From Tepidisphaeraceae bacterium (lineage in GTDB: Bacteria > Planctomycetota > Phycisphaerae > Tepidisphaerales > Tepidisphaeraceae), in assembly GCA_035998445.1 (NCBI GenBank), contig DASYHQ010000013.1, positions 302,406 through 366,405 of the forward strand: 64,000 bases of DNA, written 5' to 3'. The notes below the pieces were generated by a model. That model was not told the DNA's origin and searched no databases. It saw nothing but the letters and a program-made list of their open reading frames with translations. Of this stretch, positions 7,441 through 15,872 are shown piece by piece (positions within the stretch are counted from its first letter, which is position 1; each line of letters opens with the position of its first letter). Made by a program: the position numbers and the translations under genes.

Positions 7441-8478
7441 TCAACGGAACAGGCGAAGGCCATCGAGCGTAACGCCCGCTGCAGCGGCGTTCATCTCGTA
7501 ACCGAACGCGGCCGGGTCACGTGCGACGGTCTCCGCCAGCTTCGCAACGCGTAAGGACAGATCAGCAGCACGCCGGCGATCGTCCTCAGTAACGAATGCG
7601 GATTCCGCCAGGTGCTGCAGCTCGAATTCCGAGAAAGCGAGCGCCCGCTGATGATGCAGCGGGTGTGTCGGATTTGCCTCCGTGTCGGTGTTGCTGCCTT
7701 GCATCACCTGCATCCACGAGAGGAAGAGCATTGGGGCGCCGATGGGCGTCTCCCGCGCCTTCAGCAGAATCTCATGCGCGGTGGCGTCGGCTTGCGTTTC
7801 AACTTCGGGCGTTGATTCCACGGTGCCATGCAGCACGTGCGCCACCTCGTGGGCGATGATGAATACGAGCATGCTGTCTGCCGTCGACGCCGCCGCTCTC
7901 GCGATGGGCACCGGCCCGCCGACGGCTTCGAGCTTCTGACGAGCGCTCTCGGCGATGACGGGCTCTGACCCGTATCCACCGGGATATGAGATCAGACCCG
8001 AGGCGAGCATGGGATTGACGATCACCTCGCCGTTCTCGCGCGATCGCATGTAAAACAGATAGTCGTTCAGCCACTTCACGTCGGCGATGGTCGTCGCGAA
8101 CTCCGCGGCCAGCGCCACCTTGCCGATCGAACGGATCGTCTCCGCAGAGATGACGATCGCCTGCTTGCCTTGACTGTCGGGCGGCCTTGTGACTGCGAAG
8201 AACTTCTGCGTTCCGAACGGGTTCAATGAAATAGACAACGTCCGCAGCTTTTCGCGCTCCGCATCCGTCAAGGCGCACCGGATCAGTTCAAGCCGGTCCT
8301 GCAGTATCTGTTGCATTCCTTCGGCGTCATTCTCGCGATGCCGCTGTTCCCACGCGACCAACGCCTCGTCCCCTCGTGGCGCATCGACGCGTCCGTCAAA
8401 CTCCCGTGGCGATGGCTTACAGCACGATGCGACCGCGACAAAGATCGAGACTGCACAAGCGAACTCATTGCATCGCAT
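7441..8478 (-). CDS. Lipoprotein-type zinc metallopeptidase (M48-like)
   Basis: 345 residues from an ATG at 8478 preceded by GGGGACGG. The N-terminus ends in a hydrophobic stretch VAVASCC that looks like a lipobox. Residues 210-214 are HEVAH within FIIAHEVAHVLHG, the zinc-binding HExxH of gluzincins, and the later ETQADATAHEILL supplies the ExxxA/D helix typical of M48-type third ligands. The remainder has no second known domain. Probably an envelope-anchored protease facing the periplasm; substrate unknown. It converges with the lipoprotein gene at 6806 and is followed by the membrane protein at 8590. Confidence 0.72.
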   Translation of the reverse strand: MRCNEFACAVSIFVAVASCCKPSPREFDGRVDAPRGDEALVAWEQRHRENDAEGMQQILQDRLELIRCALTDAEREKLRTLSISLNPFGTQKFFAVTRPPDSQGKQAIVISAETIRSIGKVALAAEFATTIADVKWLNDYLFYMRSRENGEVIVNPMLASGLISYPGGYGSEPVIAESARQKLEAVGGPVPIARAAASTADSMLVFIIAHEVAHVLHGTVESTPEVETQADATAHEILLKARETPIGAPMLFLSWMQVMQGSNTDTEANPTHPLHHQRALAFSEFELQHLAESAFVTEDDRRRAADLSLRVAKLAETVARDPAAFGYEMNAAAAGVTLDGLRLFR

Positions 8479-8589
8479 GATCCGTCCCCTTTCATATGGT
8501 GCGGCGCGTCGCGGGTAACGCATTACCCGTTGCGGTCGCCGACCGAATCGGTTCCATCACAATTCTTGGCACGCCGTCACCAGTCGCTT

Positions 8590-9123
8590 TCACCCGTCCC
8601 GAGAGACGGGGAACTCGAACCCGTAGTACGAACCGTCCACGCGTTCCTGCTCCCAGACTTCCCTGATCGCGGCGGATCTTCCGTAGGAGGCCATGCCCGC
8701 CCGCCACGCGTTCCAGACGCGTTCGTCGATGTAGCCGGCGTCGAAGAACAGGAATTCCTCGGCGCACAGGTTGAAATAGTCGACGACCTTGGCTCGGTCC
8801 CTGCCCGTCAACGTATCGCGCTTTTGGCTGATCGCGCGCAGTTCCTCGTTCATCCTGTCGTATCGGTCGTTGAACTTCTCGAACAGCTCGATGAAATGAA
8901 CGGTCTCTGTCGCGTGCTGGTTGAAGAAGAACGCAGCGACCGCGCCGACGACTGCCAGCCAGCCAAATACCCATTCCGGCGTGCGCAGGGCCGGGATCGC
9001 CGTGCAGACGACGCCGACCAAGATCGCTATCGCGATGACGCGCCACACGAGACGTGGCCGAACGCGGAGTTTGTTCTTCCGGTCTTCGCGCGGCTCGAGA
9101 TAGCGTGTGATCGATTCCGACAT
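8590..9123 (-). CDS. Two-helix membrane protein with cytosolic tail (DUF4760-like)
   Basis: 177 residues, with AAGGAGAC 7 bases before the ATG. After a basic start there are two transmembrane helices (about residues 28-46 and 53-70, the second with VFGWLAVVGAVAAFFFN), then a soluble helical tail with VDYFNLCAEEFLFFDAGYID and a terminal SYYGFEFPVSRDG. This order and the FNLCAEEF/ERVWNAWRAGM texture resemble small DUF4760-type membrane proteins often found in defence or accessory regions. Function unknown. Confidence 0.6.
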   Translation of the reverse strand: MSESITRYLEPREDRKNKLRVRPRLVWRVIAIAILVGVVCTAIPALRTPEWVFGWLAVVGAVAAFFFNQHATETVHFIELFEKFNDRYDRMNEELRAISQKRDTLTGRDRAKVVDYFNLCAEEFLFFDAGYIDERVWNAWRAGMASYGRSAAIREVWEQERVDGSYYGFEFPVSRDG

Positions 9124-9157
9124 CGCAGGTCTCCTTTTTCAGGCGGACGGTAGTTGT

Positions 9158-9542
9158 TCATGGCCTAATGCAGTCGTCGGACACCAGCTTGGCCGGGTCG
9201 CCGTACGTTGGGGGCACGTCGGGGGCGGTGACGGGTTGGCCGGCCTGTTCGCGGGCGGCGACGGTGGCGGTAGACCTTGGTGAGGTCGACGCCGCGCTTC
9301 TTCATCTCGATGAGGACGACGGGCTTCCAGACGTAGTCGGCGAACGCGGTGCCGCCGCCGTCCTCCTTGGCCTTCCTTATGCGCATCTCGGGCGAGCCGC
9401 CGACGTCGAGGGAGCCCTGCTGGCCGAAGGCCTGGAAGAGGCGGTCGAGGAAGATCTGGGCCTGGCCCCGTTCGTCGCCGGTGATGTGCTTGGCGGACCA
9501 GTCGACGAAGTCCTGTAGCTTGGCGGTGCGCGATTCGTGCAT
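9158..9542 (-). pseudogene. Internally deleted MmeI-like DNA methyltransferase/restriction gene
   Basis: From ATG 9542 the reverse strand encodes an N-terminus typical of MmeI-type (type IIL) restriction-modification enzymes: LQDFVDWSAKHITGDERGQA, QIFLDRLFQAFGQQGSLD and GTAFADYVWKPVVLIEMKKR. Homology stops after DLTKVY (about 9275). The other frame then reads PPTYGDPAKLVSDDCIRP and stops at 9158. So roughly 90 N-terminal residues and a C-terminal tail remain, out of frame, with the methyltransferase and target-recognition parts gone. Intact relatives are about 900 residues. The same tail is found at 6342-6373. Confidence 0.7.
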
Positions 9543-9702
9543 GAAGCGGTCCCCGGGGTGCGTTGCGACGCCCGCCCGCCCCTTGCCCGGAAGCGCGGCG
9601 ATGGCGATGAGTGCGGTTGAGTTTCGCAGAGCGGCCGGGGGATGTCCAACCCCTGCGGGGAAGGTGGCACGGGCGGCGCGGAAAAGCTAGAACTAGGCCG
9701 AT

Positions 9703-10488
9703 ATGGCACATCGGCACGAAAAGGCGGGACAGTACGGGAAGCGCGAGGCCATCAAGCGGCAGCGGCGGATCGGGCTGTTGTTGTTCATCGTCGGGGCGAC
9801 GGCGATGGCGGGCGTCGGGTTCATCGTGGGGTACTTCCAGCGAGAGGGGCTGCAGTTGTGGGGCCTGCCGGCGGTCGTCCTTCTAGTCGCCGGCGTGAGT
9901 TGGGTCATGCGGCACGCAGACCGATCCATCGACAGGTGGTCGAAGGAACGCCTTCGATACCTGCGCGGCGGGCAGGCGGAAGGGTTGGTCGCGTGGCTGT
10001 TGGAAGATCTGCCGAACGAGTGGCACATCTTCAACGGCGTGAAGCTGGAGTCGGGCAGCGATAACGACCACGTCGTCGTCGGGCCCGGGGGCGTGTTCTG
10101 CATCTCGACGAAGTCGCGGCGCGGGCTGTTTACCGGGACGGCGCTGGGGTTGCTGCACAACGGAAAGAACTGCGACTTCGCGCATCAGGTGCAGCGACAG
10201 ACGATGAACCTGCGCGACCGGCTCGACGCGATCATGGGCAAGGATGTGCCGTGGATTCAGTCGGTGCTCGCGCTGCCGTTGGGGTGGACGGAGAACGACG
10301 CGTTCGGCGGGCAGGTGTGGGTGGTGAACGCAGAGGACATGATCGACCGCATCGCCCCGGAGAAGCCCAGCACGAAGCTGGGGGCCGATCTCGTGAAGCG
10401 GCTGGTGAAGGCGATGGAGATGATCCAAGCCAACGCCGCAGAGGCGCACCGGCGGCCGGATGCGGCGGCGGCGGCGCGGGTGGGGTAG
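9703..10488 (+). CDS. Membrane protein with NERD (nuclease-related) domain
   Basis: 261 residues. Two transmembrane helices come first (about residues 23-45 and 52-70), then a NERD domain: EGLVAWLLEDLPNEWHIFNG, followed by NDHVVVGPGGVFCISTKSRR, in which the FCISTKSR strand corresponds to the catalytic-type E-x-K strand of the fold; here the usual glutamate is not obvious, so nuclease activity is doubtful. The C-terminus is helical with an alanine-rich tail. The ribosome site before the ATG is weak. NERD proteins occur in plasmid, stress and defence contexts; the role here is unknown. Confidence 0.75.
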   Translation: MAHRHEKAGQYGKREAIKRQRRIGLLLFIVGATAMAGVGFIVGYFQREGLQLWGLPAVVLLVAGVSWVMRHADRSIDRWSKERLRYLRGGQAEGLVAWLLEDLPNEWHIFNGVKLESGSDNDHVVVGPGGVFCISTKSRRGLFTGTALGLLHNGKNCDFAHQVQRQTMNLRDRLDAIMGKDVPWIQSVLALPLGWTENDAFGGQVWVVNAEDMIDRIAPEKPSTKLGADLVKRLVKAMEMIQANAAEAHRRPDAAAAARVG

Positions 10489-10523
10489 ATCGGGAAGGTG
10501 ATGGTGAGCGGGCGGGTGGGCGA

Positions 10524-11036
10524 TCAGGTGGCGTGGGCGCGGGGGAGGCGGACGGTGAAGGTGGTGCCGTCACGCGCGCGGTGGACGGAGTCGGAGTAGC
10601 TGCGGATGGCCTCGGTGAGCGACTGGTCGATGGACTCGTGGAAGCGGGTGAGGTCGTCGAGGTCGAGGAGGTCCGGGTCGGGCTTGCTGTCGCGCCACAG
10701 CTGCACGACGCTGGCGCGCAGCGCGCGGTACTCGGAGACCATGGCCATCTGGTGGAAGCCGGACTTGGCGCGGCCGATGCCGTGGTCGTCGGAGGCGGCG
10801 TCAACGCGGTCGCTGGTGCGGTCGGACCGAACGTTGCCCTTGGACTTGTCGGCGCGCTGGAGGTCGGTCTGGGCGGCGCGCATGTCGTGGGCGGTGGCGT
10901 GGAGGATGTCGGCGGCGTGGTCGCGCAGCATGGGGGCATCGACGGTGTGCCCGCCGGGCCAGATGTCCTGGGCGAAGGCCTCCCACTGGTTCAGGATGGG
11001 CTCGACGTTGTCGAGGATAACGTCGGCCAGGCGCAT
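10524..11036 (-). pseudogene. RsbRD_N-type sensor domain fused to histidine-kinase tail (internal deletion)
   Basis: About 170 residues from ATG 11036. Residues 1-150 are a helical RsbRD_N-like input domain (LADVILDNVEPILNQWEAFA at the start, FHQMAMVSEYRALRASVVQL in the middle), normally the N-terminus of sensor kinases. Right after SDSVHRARD, where a histidine phospho-acceptor helix is expected, the protein jumps to GTTFTVRLPRAHAT, the usual ending of a HATPase_c domain. Phospho-acceptor and ATP-binding domains are missing while the frame stays open. It is either a decayed kinase or a stand-alone sensor that kept a vestigial tail. An alternative TTG start at 11069 is less likely. Confidence 0.6.
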
Positions 11037-11300
11037 GACGGCGTACCTTGTCTCAGGCGGGACGAGCAACGGCGGGCGGGGTGATTGACCGACGATCTAC
11101 CCCCAACCGGACGCCACTATACCCGGCTGCGACTCCAAGACCAAAGCGGACGTCGCGCCCCCACCGGCGTGGGCGGTTGCCCGCGTTGCGGCGGAGGTAA
11201 CAGGAACCGTTAACGTGGCCGACGCGTGCGGGCAGGCGGACGCCCCACCGCCCGCGGCGCGGGCGAGTTGGAGGGCGCGGGGGAGCGGCGCGGGGGCACC

Positions 11301-12101
11301 CTACAGCGCCGAGCGGACGGGGCTTTCGGGGCGGCCGGCGTCGTAGCGGCCCAAGGGGCGGTACCACACGCTGCGGTAGCGGACGAGGTCCTGGTGGTCC
11401 TGCAGCACCAGCGGGCCCGTGGGGGCGTGGGGCTTGTAGGCGGGCAGGTTGCGGAAGCCGGTCTGGCCGAGGAGTTCGACGGCGTGGTGGACGTAGACGC
11501 CGTTGAACAGCAACGTGAGCCGCGCGGGGCGCACGAGGCGGTCGCCGTCGAAGACGGGGCCGTTCCAGGCGATGTCGTAGGTGTTCCACTGGGTGGGCGG
11601 GCGCATGACGTTGGCCAGCGGTGGGATCTGCCCGTAGACGCCACCGGCGACGCCGTCGGCGTAGGTGGGGTTGTCGTAGCAGTCGAGCACCTGCACCTCG
11701 TACTTGCCCAGCAGGAAGACGCCCGAGTTGCCGCGGCCCTGGCTCTGGCCCTTCACGATCGTGGGGGCGGTCCACTCGATGTGGTACTGGCCGTCGCCGA
11801 AGGACCGTTGCGTGCCGATGTTGCCGGCGTGGGGGACAACCTCGAGCACGCCGTCGGCGAGCGTCCACGGGACGGGGCCGCCGCCATCATCCTTCATCGA
11901 GCGCCAGTTGGCCCGCAGCGATTGTTCGGAGCCGTCGAAGAGCACGATGGCATCGCCGGGCGCGCGGCCGACGCTGTCCTGCGTGCTGGCGTCGCCGGGG
12001 GTGACGACGGGCGGGATCGGCCGCTGGGCGCCGTGGACCTGCCAGTCGGTGCCGGGGAAGGCGGGGGTATCGGTGTGGGCGTGCAGGGTTTTGGCGTCCA
12101 T
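11301..12101 (-). CDS. DUF1080 family protein (glycoside hydrolase-like jelly roll)
   Basis: 266 residues. The core matches the DUF1080/3-keto-disaccharide hydrolase family that is expanded in Planctomycetes: AIVLFDGSEQSLRANWRS near residue 52, WTLADGVLEVVPHAGNI, then FGDGQYHIEWTAP, GRGNSGVFLLGKYEVQVLD, and the ending VVLQDHQDLVRYRSVWYRPL. Family members are usually secreted; here I see no signal peptide at the chosen ATG (12101), and the longer upstream frame offers none either. Possibly cytoplasmic, or the start is wrong. The ribosome site is weak. No operon partner is evident. Confidence 0.8.
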   Translation of the reverse strand: MDAKTLHAHTDTPAFPGTDWQVHGAQRPIPPVVTPGDASTQDSVGRAPGDAIVLFDGSEQSLRANWRSMKDDGGGPVPWTLADGVLEVVPHAGNIGTQRSFGDGQYHIEWTAPTIVKGQSQGRGNSGVFLLGKYEVQVLDCYDNPTYADGVAGGVYGQIPPLANVMRPPTQWNTYDIAWNGPVFDGDRLVRPARLTLLFNGVYVHHAVELLGQTGFRNLPAYKPHAPTGPLVLQDHQDLVRYRSVWYRPLGRYDAGRPESPVRSAL

Positions 12102-12275
12102 GGGCGTCGGGGTTCCGTTCGACAAGGTTGCGCCACTTGCGCTCCGGCAACGTTGGGCCAAAGGCAATGGCGTGGCCGTGATCTTCCGCGCCGGCGGCGC
12201 GGCGTCAACGGGCGTAATCCGAATCGGGCCGAGAGCGGCTGACGCGGGGGCGAGGAAGCCGATGCACTGCGCCGG

Positions 12276-12641
12276 TCAGGAGTGCGTCAACAACGCAGGA
12301 AGGGCCACGACGAAGGCGCTGCGGGCCATGACGCGCGACAGGCCGGCGGCGCGGGCACGGGCGATAATGGCGGCATCGGTGTGAGCAACGAAGCCGACGA
12401 CCTGTCGAGCGGCGGGGTCGGCCGCGAGCCAGGCGGCGGCGGCATCGAGGGCACCCTCAAGGTTGAGGTCGACGATGAGCAGCGGCGCGATCGCGGGCGA
12501 CGCAGCGAGCTTGGCGGGGTCGCGGACGACGGTGAGCGGCACCGCGGCCGCCCGGGCCTCGGCCGTCAGGCGGCCGACGAACATGAGGTCGCGGACGAGG
12601 GCAATGGCCGGGGCGAGCGAGTCGGTCGGCGAATCGGTCAT
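12276..12641 (-). CDS. Receiver-like (degenerate REC) protein
   Basis: 121 residues, GGAGC 6 bases before the ATG. The alternating beta/alpha pattern resembles a CheY receiver: the strand LLIVDLN places an aspartate at the usual phospho-acceptor position, VVGFVAHTD stands where the conserved Ser/Thr strand lies, and SRVMARSAF where the conserved lysine loop is expected, with arginine in place of lysine. The first acidic pair is not visible. So it is probably a non-canonical receiver. It starts 15 bases after the stop of the CvpA-like gene and is thus in the same operon. Confidence 0.5.
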   Translation of the reverse strand: MTDSPTDSLAPAIALVRDLMFVGRLTAEARAAAVPLTVVRDPAKLAASPAIAPLLIVDLNLEGALDAAAAWLAADPAARQVVGFVAHTDAAIIARARAAGLSRVMARSAFVVALPALLTHS

Positions 12642-12656
12642 GGGATGCTCCGCGGC

Positions 12657-13958
12657 TTAGGGCACCGGCATGACGTCGCGCCCCTGATCGGCGGGCGCGG
12701 CCTCGGCCGGCGGCGCGGGCGTGGGGGTTGCGGGCGTGGCGGGGGTTGCGGTGGCGCCCGCGGCGCCGTCGGCGCCGGGCTTGCGCATCACGCCGTCCTG
12801 CACGGCGACGCTGCCGCGTTCCTGCACGGGGCGATCGGTCAGGTCGACGCGGGCGAAACGCTTGGCTTCGAGGAAGACGTCGGTGGCGACCTTGTCGCCG
12901 GCCACCACGTCGGACAGTTCCACTTCGAACACGAACGCGACGGTGGCGTCGGACTGCGCGACGCTGGCGAACAGGAAGTCGTCGGGTTGGTTGACGATGA
13001 GCGTGCCCGACGAGTCGAGCGTGCCGATCGGGAAGTAGTTGCGGCCGTTGGCAACGAGGCGGACGGAGCCGGGGCTGAACCGCACGAGGCGATCGGCGCC
13101 GTCGGCGGCGTTGTTGGTGAAGCGCGTCGGCACAACCAGCAGGCCCTGGCCGGGCCCGGGGCGTCGGCGGGCCTCAAGGTTCAGGTTGCGCATGCCCTTG
13201 AACTCGCCATCGCGCTGCGCGACCTGCGGCAGCAGCGCCAGCGCGTCGCCGACCTGCACCTGCTGTTCACCGGCGATGTTGAGCGCGGTCCGCCGGCCGC
13301 CGACCTCAACGCCCAACCGCTGGCCGAACAGTTCGAGCAGCCAATCCGGGTGGCTGGCCGACAGGGGATTGGACGTGGAGAGGGCGCCGTTGCTCAGGTG
13401 CGACACGAGGCCGATCGCCAGGTCGTCGGCGGGCAGCAGCATGCCCGACTGCGGCGCGTTCATATTGGGCGCCTGCAACTCGTCGAAGACGTGCGCGTCA
13501 CGCTGCTGCGACCGCCCCGCCGCCGGCGGCGCGATCACGTAGCGCTCGGGCGTCAGCGGCATCCGGCTGTAGCCGAACAGCGCCGGGCCGAACGGCAGAG
13601 ACTGGGCCGCGAACGCGAACAGGCCCACGGAGACCAGACCGGCCACCAGGCCCATAGCCGCCCCGCCCAGCTTCTCGGCCATCACCGGCAGGCGCAGGTT
13701 GCCCGGCACCATGCGGTCGCTGATCAGGCGCAGCACGATGTAGACGGTCGCGAACAGCACGCAGGTCACCATGGCGGTCGCCTGGTCGGCGTACTTGCCC
13801 TTCAGCATCGCCACGATCACGGTCTCGTGCCACCCGATCGCAATCGCGGCCGCGACGACCACGAAGATCGCGCTGAGCGTCGCGCTGAAGAACCCCTGCA
13901 GGTAGTGGAAGTACACCACCACGAACACCAACAAAATCATGAGAAGGCTGAAGATCAT
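12657..13958 (-). CDS. CvpA-family membrane protein with long C-terminal extension
   Basis: 433 residues. The first 140 hold four hydrophobic segments typical of CvpA (colicin V production) proteins: FSLLMILLVFVVVYFHYLQG, a second with AIFVVVAAAIAIGWHE, then MVTCVLFATVYIVLRLISD, and AAMGLVAGLVSVGLFAFAA. Residues 150-400 are soluble and strand-rich, unlike the ~160-residue usual family length. The C-terminus is proline/alanine-rich (PATPATPTPAPPAEAAP). Predicted inner-membrane protein with a large extramembrane domain. It lies between the receiver-like gene and, 123 bases upstream, the GspE-like gene. Confidence 0.72.
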   Translation of the reverse strand: MIFSLLMILLVFVVVYFHYLQGFFSATLSAIFVVVAAAIAIGWHETVIVAMLKGKYADQATAMVTCVLFATVYIVLRLISDRMVPGNLRLPVMAEKLGGAAMGLVAGLVSVGLFAFAAQSLPFGPALFGYSRMPLTPERYVIAPPAAGRSQQRDAHVFDELQAPNMNAPQSGMLLPADDLAIGLVSHLSNGALSTSNPLSASHPDWLLELFGQRLGVEVGGRRTALNIAGEQQVQVGDALALLPQVAQRDGEFKGMRNLNLEARRRPGPGQGLLVVPTRFTNNAADGADRLVRFSPGSVRLVANGRNYFPIGTLDSSGTLIVNQPDDFLFASVAQSDATVAFVFEVELSDVVAGDKVATDVFLEAKRFARVDLTDRPVQERGSVAVQDGVMRKPGADGAAGATATPATPATPTPAPPAEAAPADQGRDVMPVP

Positions 13959-14000
13959 AAGCGACTTCCGTTATCAGGCGTCGGAATCGATTGGAAGAGC

Positions 14001-14065
14001 CCCGGGTTTCTCCAGGCTTCTTCGTCAGACGTTCGAGCGAAACCCCGGGCAAGCCCGGGGCTATG
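14001..14065. repeat. CCCCGGGCAAGCCCGGGG repeat, copy 1
   Basis: CCCCGGGCAAGCCCGGGGCTAT at about 14043-14064 (the first part is a palindrome), preceded at 14002 by a GAGCCCCGGG half. The exact complement of the core, ATAGCCCCGGGCTTGCCC plus GGGG, occurs near 41030-41050. It lies in the spacer between the GspE-like and CvpA-like genes. Confidence 0.6.
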
Positions 14066-14081
14066 TGTTCCGGCTCGGACG

Positions 14082-15752
14082 CTATGCAGCTTCGGGCGAC
14101 GAACCCTTGGCCTTGGCGTCGGGCCCGCGCAACACGCGGAGCACTTCCTGCACGCTCGTGTCCCCGCGCTCGACGACCTCCAGCGCGGCCTCCTGCAGGT
14201 AGCGCCCCTTCTGCTTGCGGAACGCCGCCTTTAGTTGGCTGCCCGAGTCGGCCAACAGCGCGGCACGCACGTCGTCGTCCACGTTCAGCACCTCGAACAC
14301 GCCCACGCGCCCGGCGAAGCGCAGCTCGTTGCAGTAGGTGCAGGGCACGACCTCGCCCTTCTCGTTGCGCATGGGCTGCGATCGGGCCTGGAACAGCTGC
14401 GTGACCTTTTCGGGGTCCATGTTCAGCTTACGCAGGGTCGCCGGGTCGGGGCTGTAGGCGACCTTGCAGGCGTTGCAGAGCTTGCGCACGACGCGCCCGG
14501 TGATCACCATGCGCAGCTGCGAGTAGGCGGCCTTGTCGTTGCCGACGAGCTTGCGCCACATCTGCAACGCCTCGGTGACGCCATTGGCTCGCAGACCGAC
14601 GTAGGCGCGATGTTCCTTGGCGAACTCGACCAGCAGTTGGGCCGACTTCGGCTCTTCCAGCGGCGAGACCATCATCACTTCCGGCTGCTGGCTGCCGACC
14701 CAGTCGACCATTCGCGACTCTTCGCCCGGCGGGGGCGTGCCGGGCATGGCGTTCTGCGTGATGCCTTCCAAGTCCTGGTCCGGCTCGCGCTCGACGCTCT
14801 GAATGTGCTCTACGAACGCGTCATGCGCTCGAATGAGGCCGTACAGCGTGCTGGTGAGGCCCTGCCCCTTCGGCGCGGCCACCAGCACGACACCGGTGCC
14901 CTCGGCAGCCGTCTCGCGGATAAGCTTGAGCTGCCGTGCGGTGAAACCGAGCGTGTCGGGCTTGAAGTCGTGTTGCTTCTTCTGATCGACGCGGATGCGC
15001 ATCGTCTCACCGGCGCTGCTGCCGGCCGTGTTGATGACGAGGTCGTGCTTCTTGCCGTTGACGGCGACCTTCACCTTGCCGCTCTGCGGCTTGCGGCGGT
15101 CCTTCGTGTCCATGGCCGCGTAACCCTTGGCCATCGCGATGACACCGGCGGCGTTGTTACGGTCCATCTCGTGAGCACGGTAGCCCACGCCGTCCACGAT
15201 GTAGCGGACCACGGCGCCCTCACCGTTCGGCACCACTTCGACGATCTCGGCGTTGCGGCGGAGCGGGTCGGAGAGCGATGCCTGCAGCAGATCGTAGGTC
15301 GCGCGAAGCGGGTCCTCGGCCTTGGGGGCCACGTGCGGCGAGCCATTGCCCTGCAGGAACGACACCTGGTCGGGGATCTCGGTGACCGTCTTCTCCTTCG
15401 GCTTGCCGAAGCTGAAGGCCTCCTTCATTTCGCCCTTGAGGTCCTTCAGGCCCACCTTGGCATTGCGCATGTAAAGGTAGACGCCGATATCGATGCCGAA
15501 GAACAGCAGCAGCGCCAGGAAGGAAACAATGAACCCGAACGGGATCAGGAAGAACGCGGCGGCCCCCACCACCATGCCGCCGAGCAAGCCCGCATTAATC
15601 TGTTCACGCGGCAGGTGGGCGTAAACCGCGTCTTTATCGGCCCAGGTGAGCAGTTTGGCCCAGACCACGATGACGATCAGGAACGGCACGACCTTGATCA
15701 GGCTGATGTAACCGCCTGTTTCCACCGCAGCCACGAGAGACAATTGCAGCAT
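14082..15752 (-). CDS. GspE/PilB-type ATPase homolog with degenerate catalytic motifs
   Basis: 556 residues. TAGGAG sits 6 bases before ATG 15752, so I prefer this start over codons 15 bases upstream. The first 110 residues carry three transmembrane segments, unlike soluble GspE. Residues 150-550 follow type II/IV secretion ATPases. The Walker A site reads AAPKGQGLTST, with leucine where the lysine should be; the Walker B GEIRD reads SPLEE; and the STLHTN His-box reads VGLRAN. The four cysteines of the CxxC zinc module are intact (CNAC near 424, CTYC near 469). It therefore looks like a non-hydrolysing, membrane-anchored paralog. It may assist secretion of the prepilin-like proteins, but that is inference. 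Confidence 0.75.
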   Translation of the reverse strand: MLQLSLVAAVETGGYISLIKVVPFLIVIVVWAKLLTWADKDAVYAHLPREQINAGLLGGMVVGAAAFFLIPFGFIVSFLALLLFFGIDIGVYLYMRNAKVGLKDLKGEMKEAFSFGKPKEKTVTEIPDQVSFLQGNGSPHVAPKAEDPLRATYDLLQASLSDPLRRNAEIVEVVPNGEGAVVRYIVDGVGYRAHEMDRNNAAGVIAMAKGYAAMDTKDRRKPQSGKVKVAVNGKKHDLVINTAGSSAGETMRIRVDQKKQHDFKPDTLGFTARQLKLIRETAAEGTGVVLVAAPKGQGLTSTLYGLIRAHDAFVEHIQSVEREPDQDLEGITQNAMPGTPPPGEESRMVDWVGSQQPEVMMVSPLEEPKSAQLLVEFAKEHRAYVGLRANGVTEALQMWRKLVGNDKAAYSQLRMVITGRVVRKLCNACKVAYSPDPATLRKLNMDPEKVTQLFQARSQPMRNEKGEVVPCTYCNELRFAGRVGVFEVLNVDDDVRAALLADSGSQLKAAFRKQKGRYLQEAALEVVERGDTSVQEVLRVLRGPDAKAKGSSPEAA

Positions 15753-15872
15753 TCGGTCTCCTAACATCACCGCCCGCCTGGCGGTAGAGCATCAATTCTA
15801 CCCGCGATCCGCAAGGCGGTATAGCCACGACCTTGGTGGCGACAGGGTCACACCAGCTGGATCAGGCTCGGA

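Noticed and set aside
12282..14234. 650-codon forward frame over the receiver-like and CvpA genes
   Set aside because: Low-complexity Gly/Arg/His composition and no ribosome site; the reverse-strand genes have hydrophobic helices and domain features.
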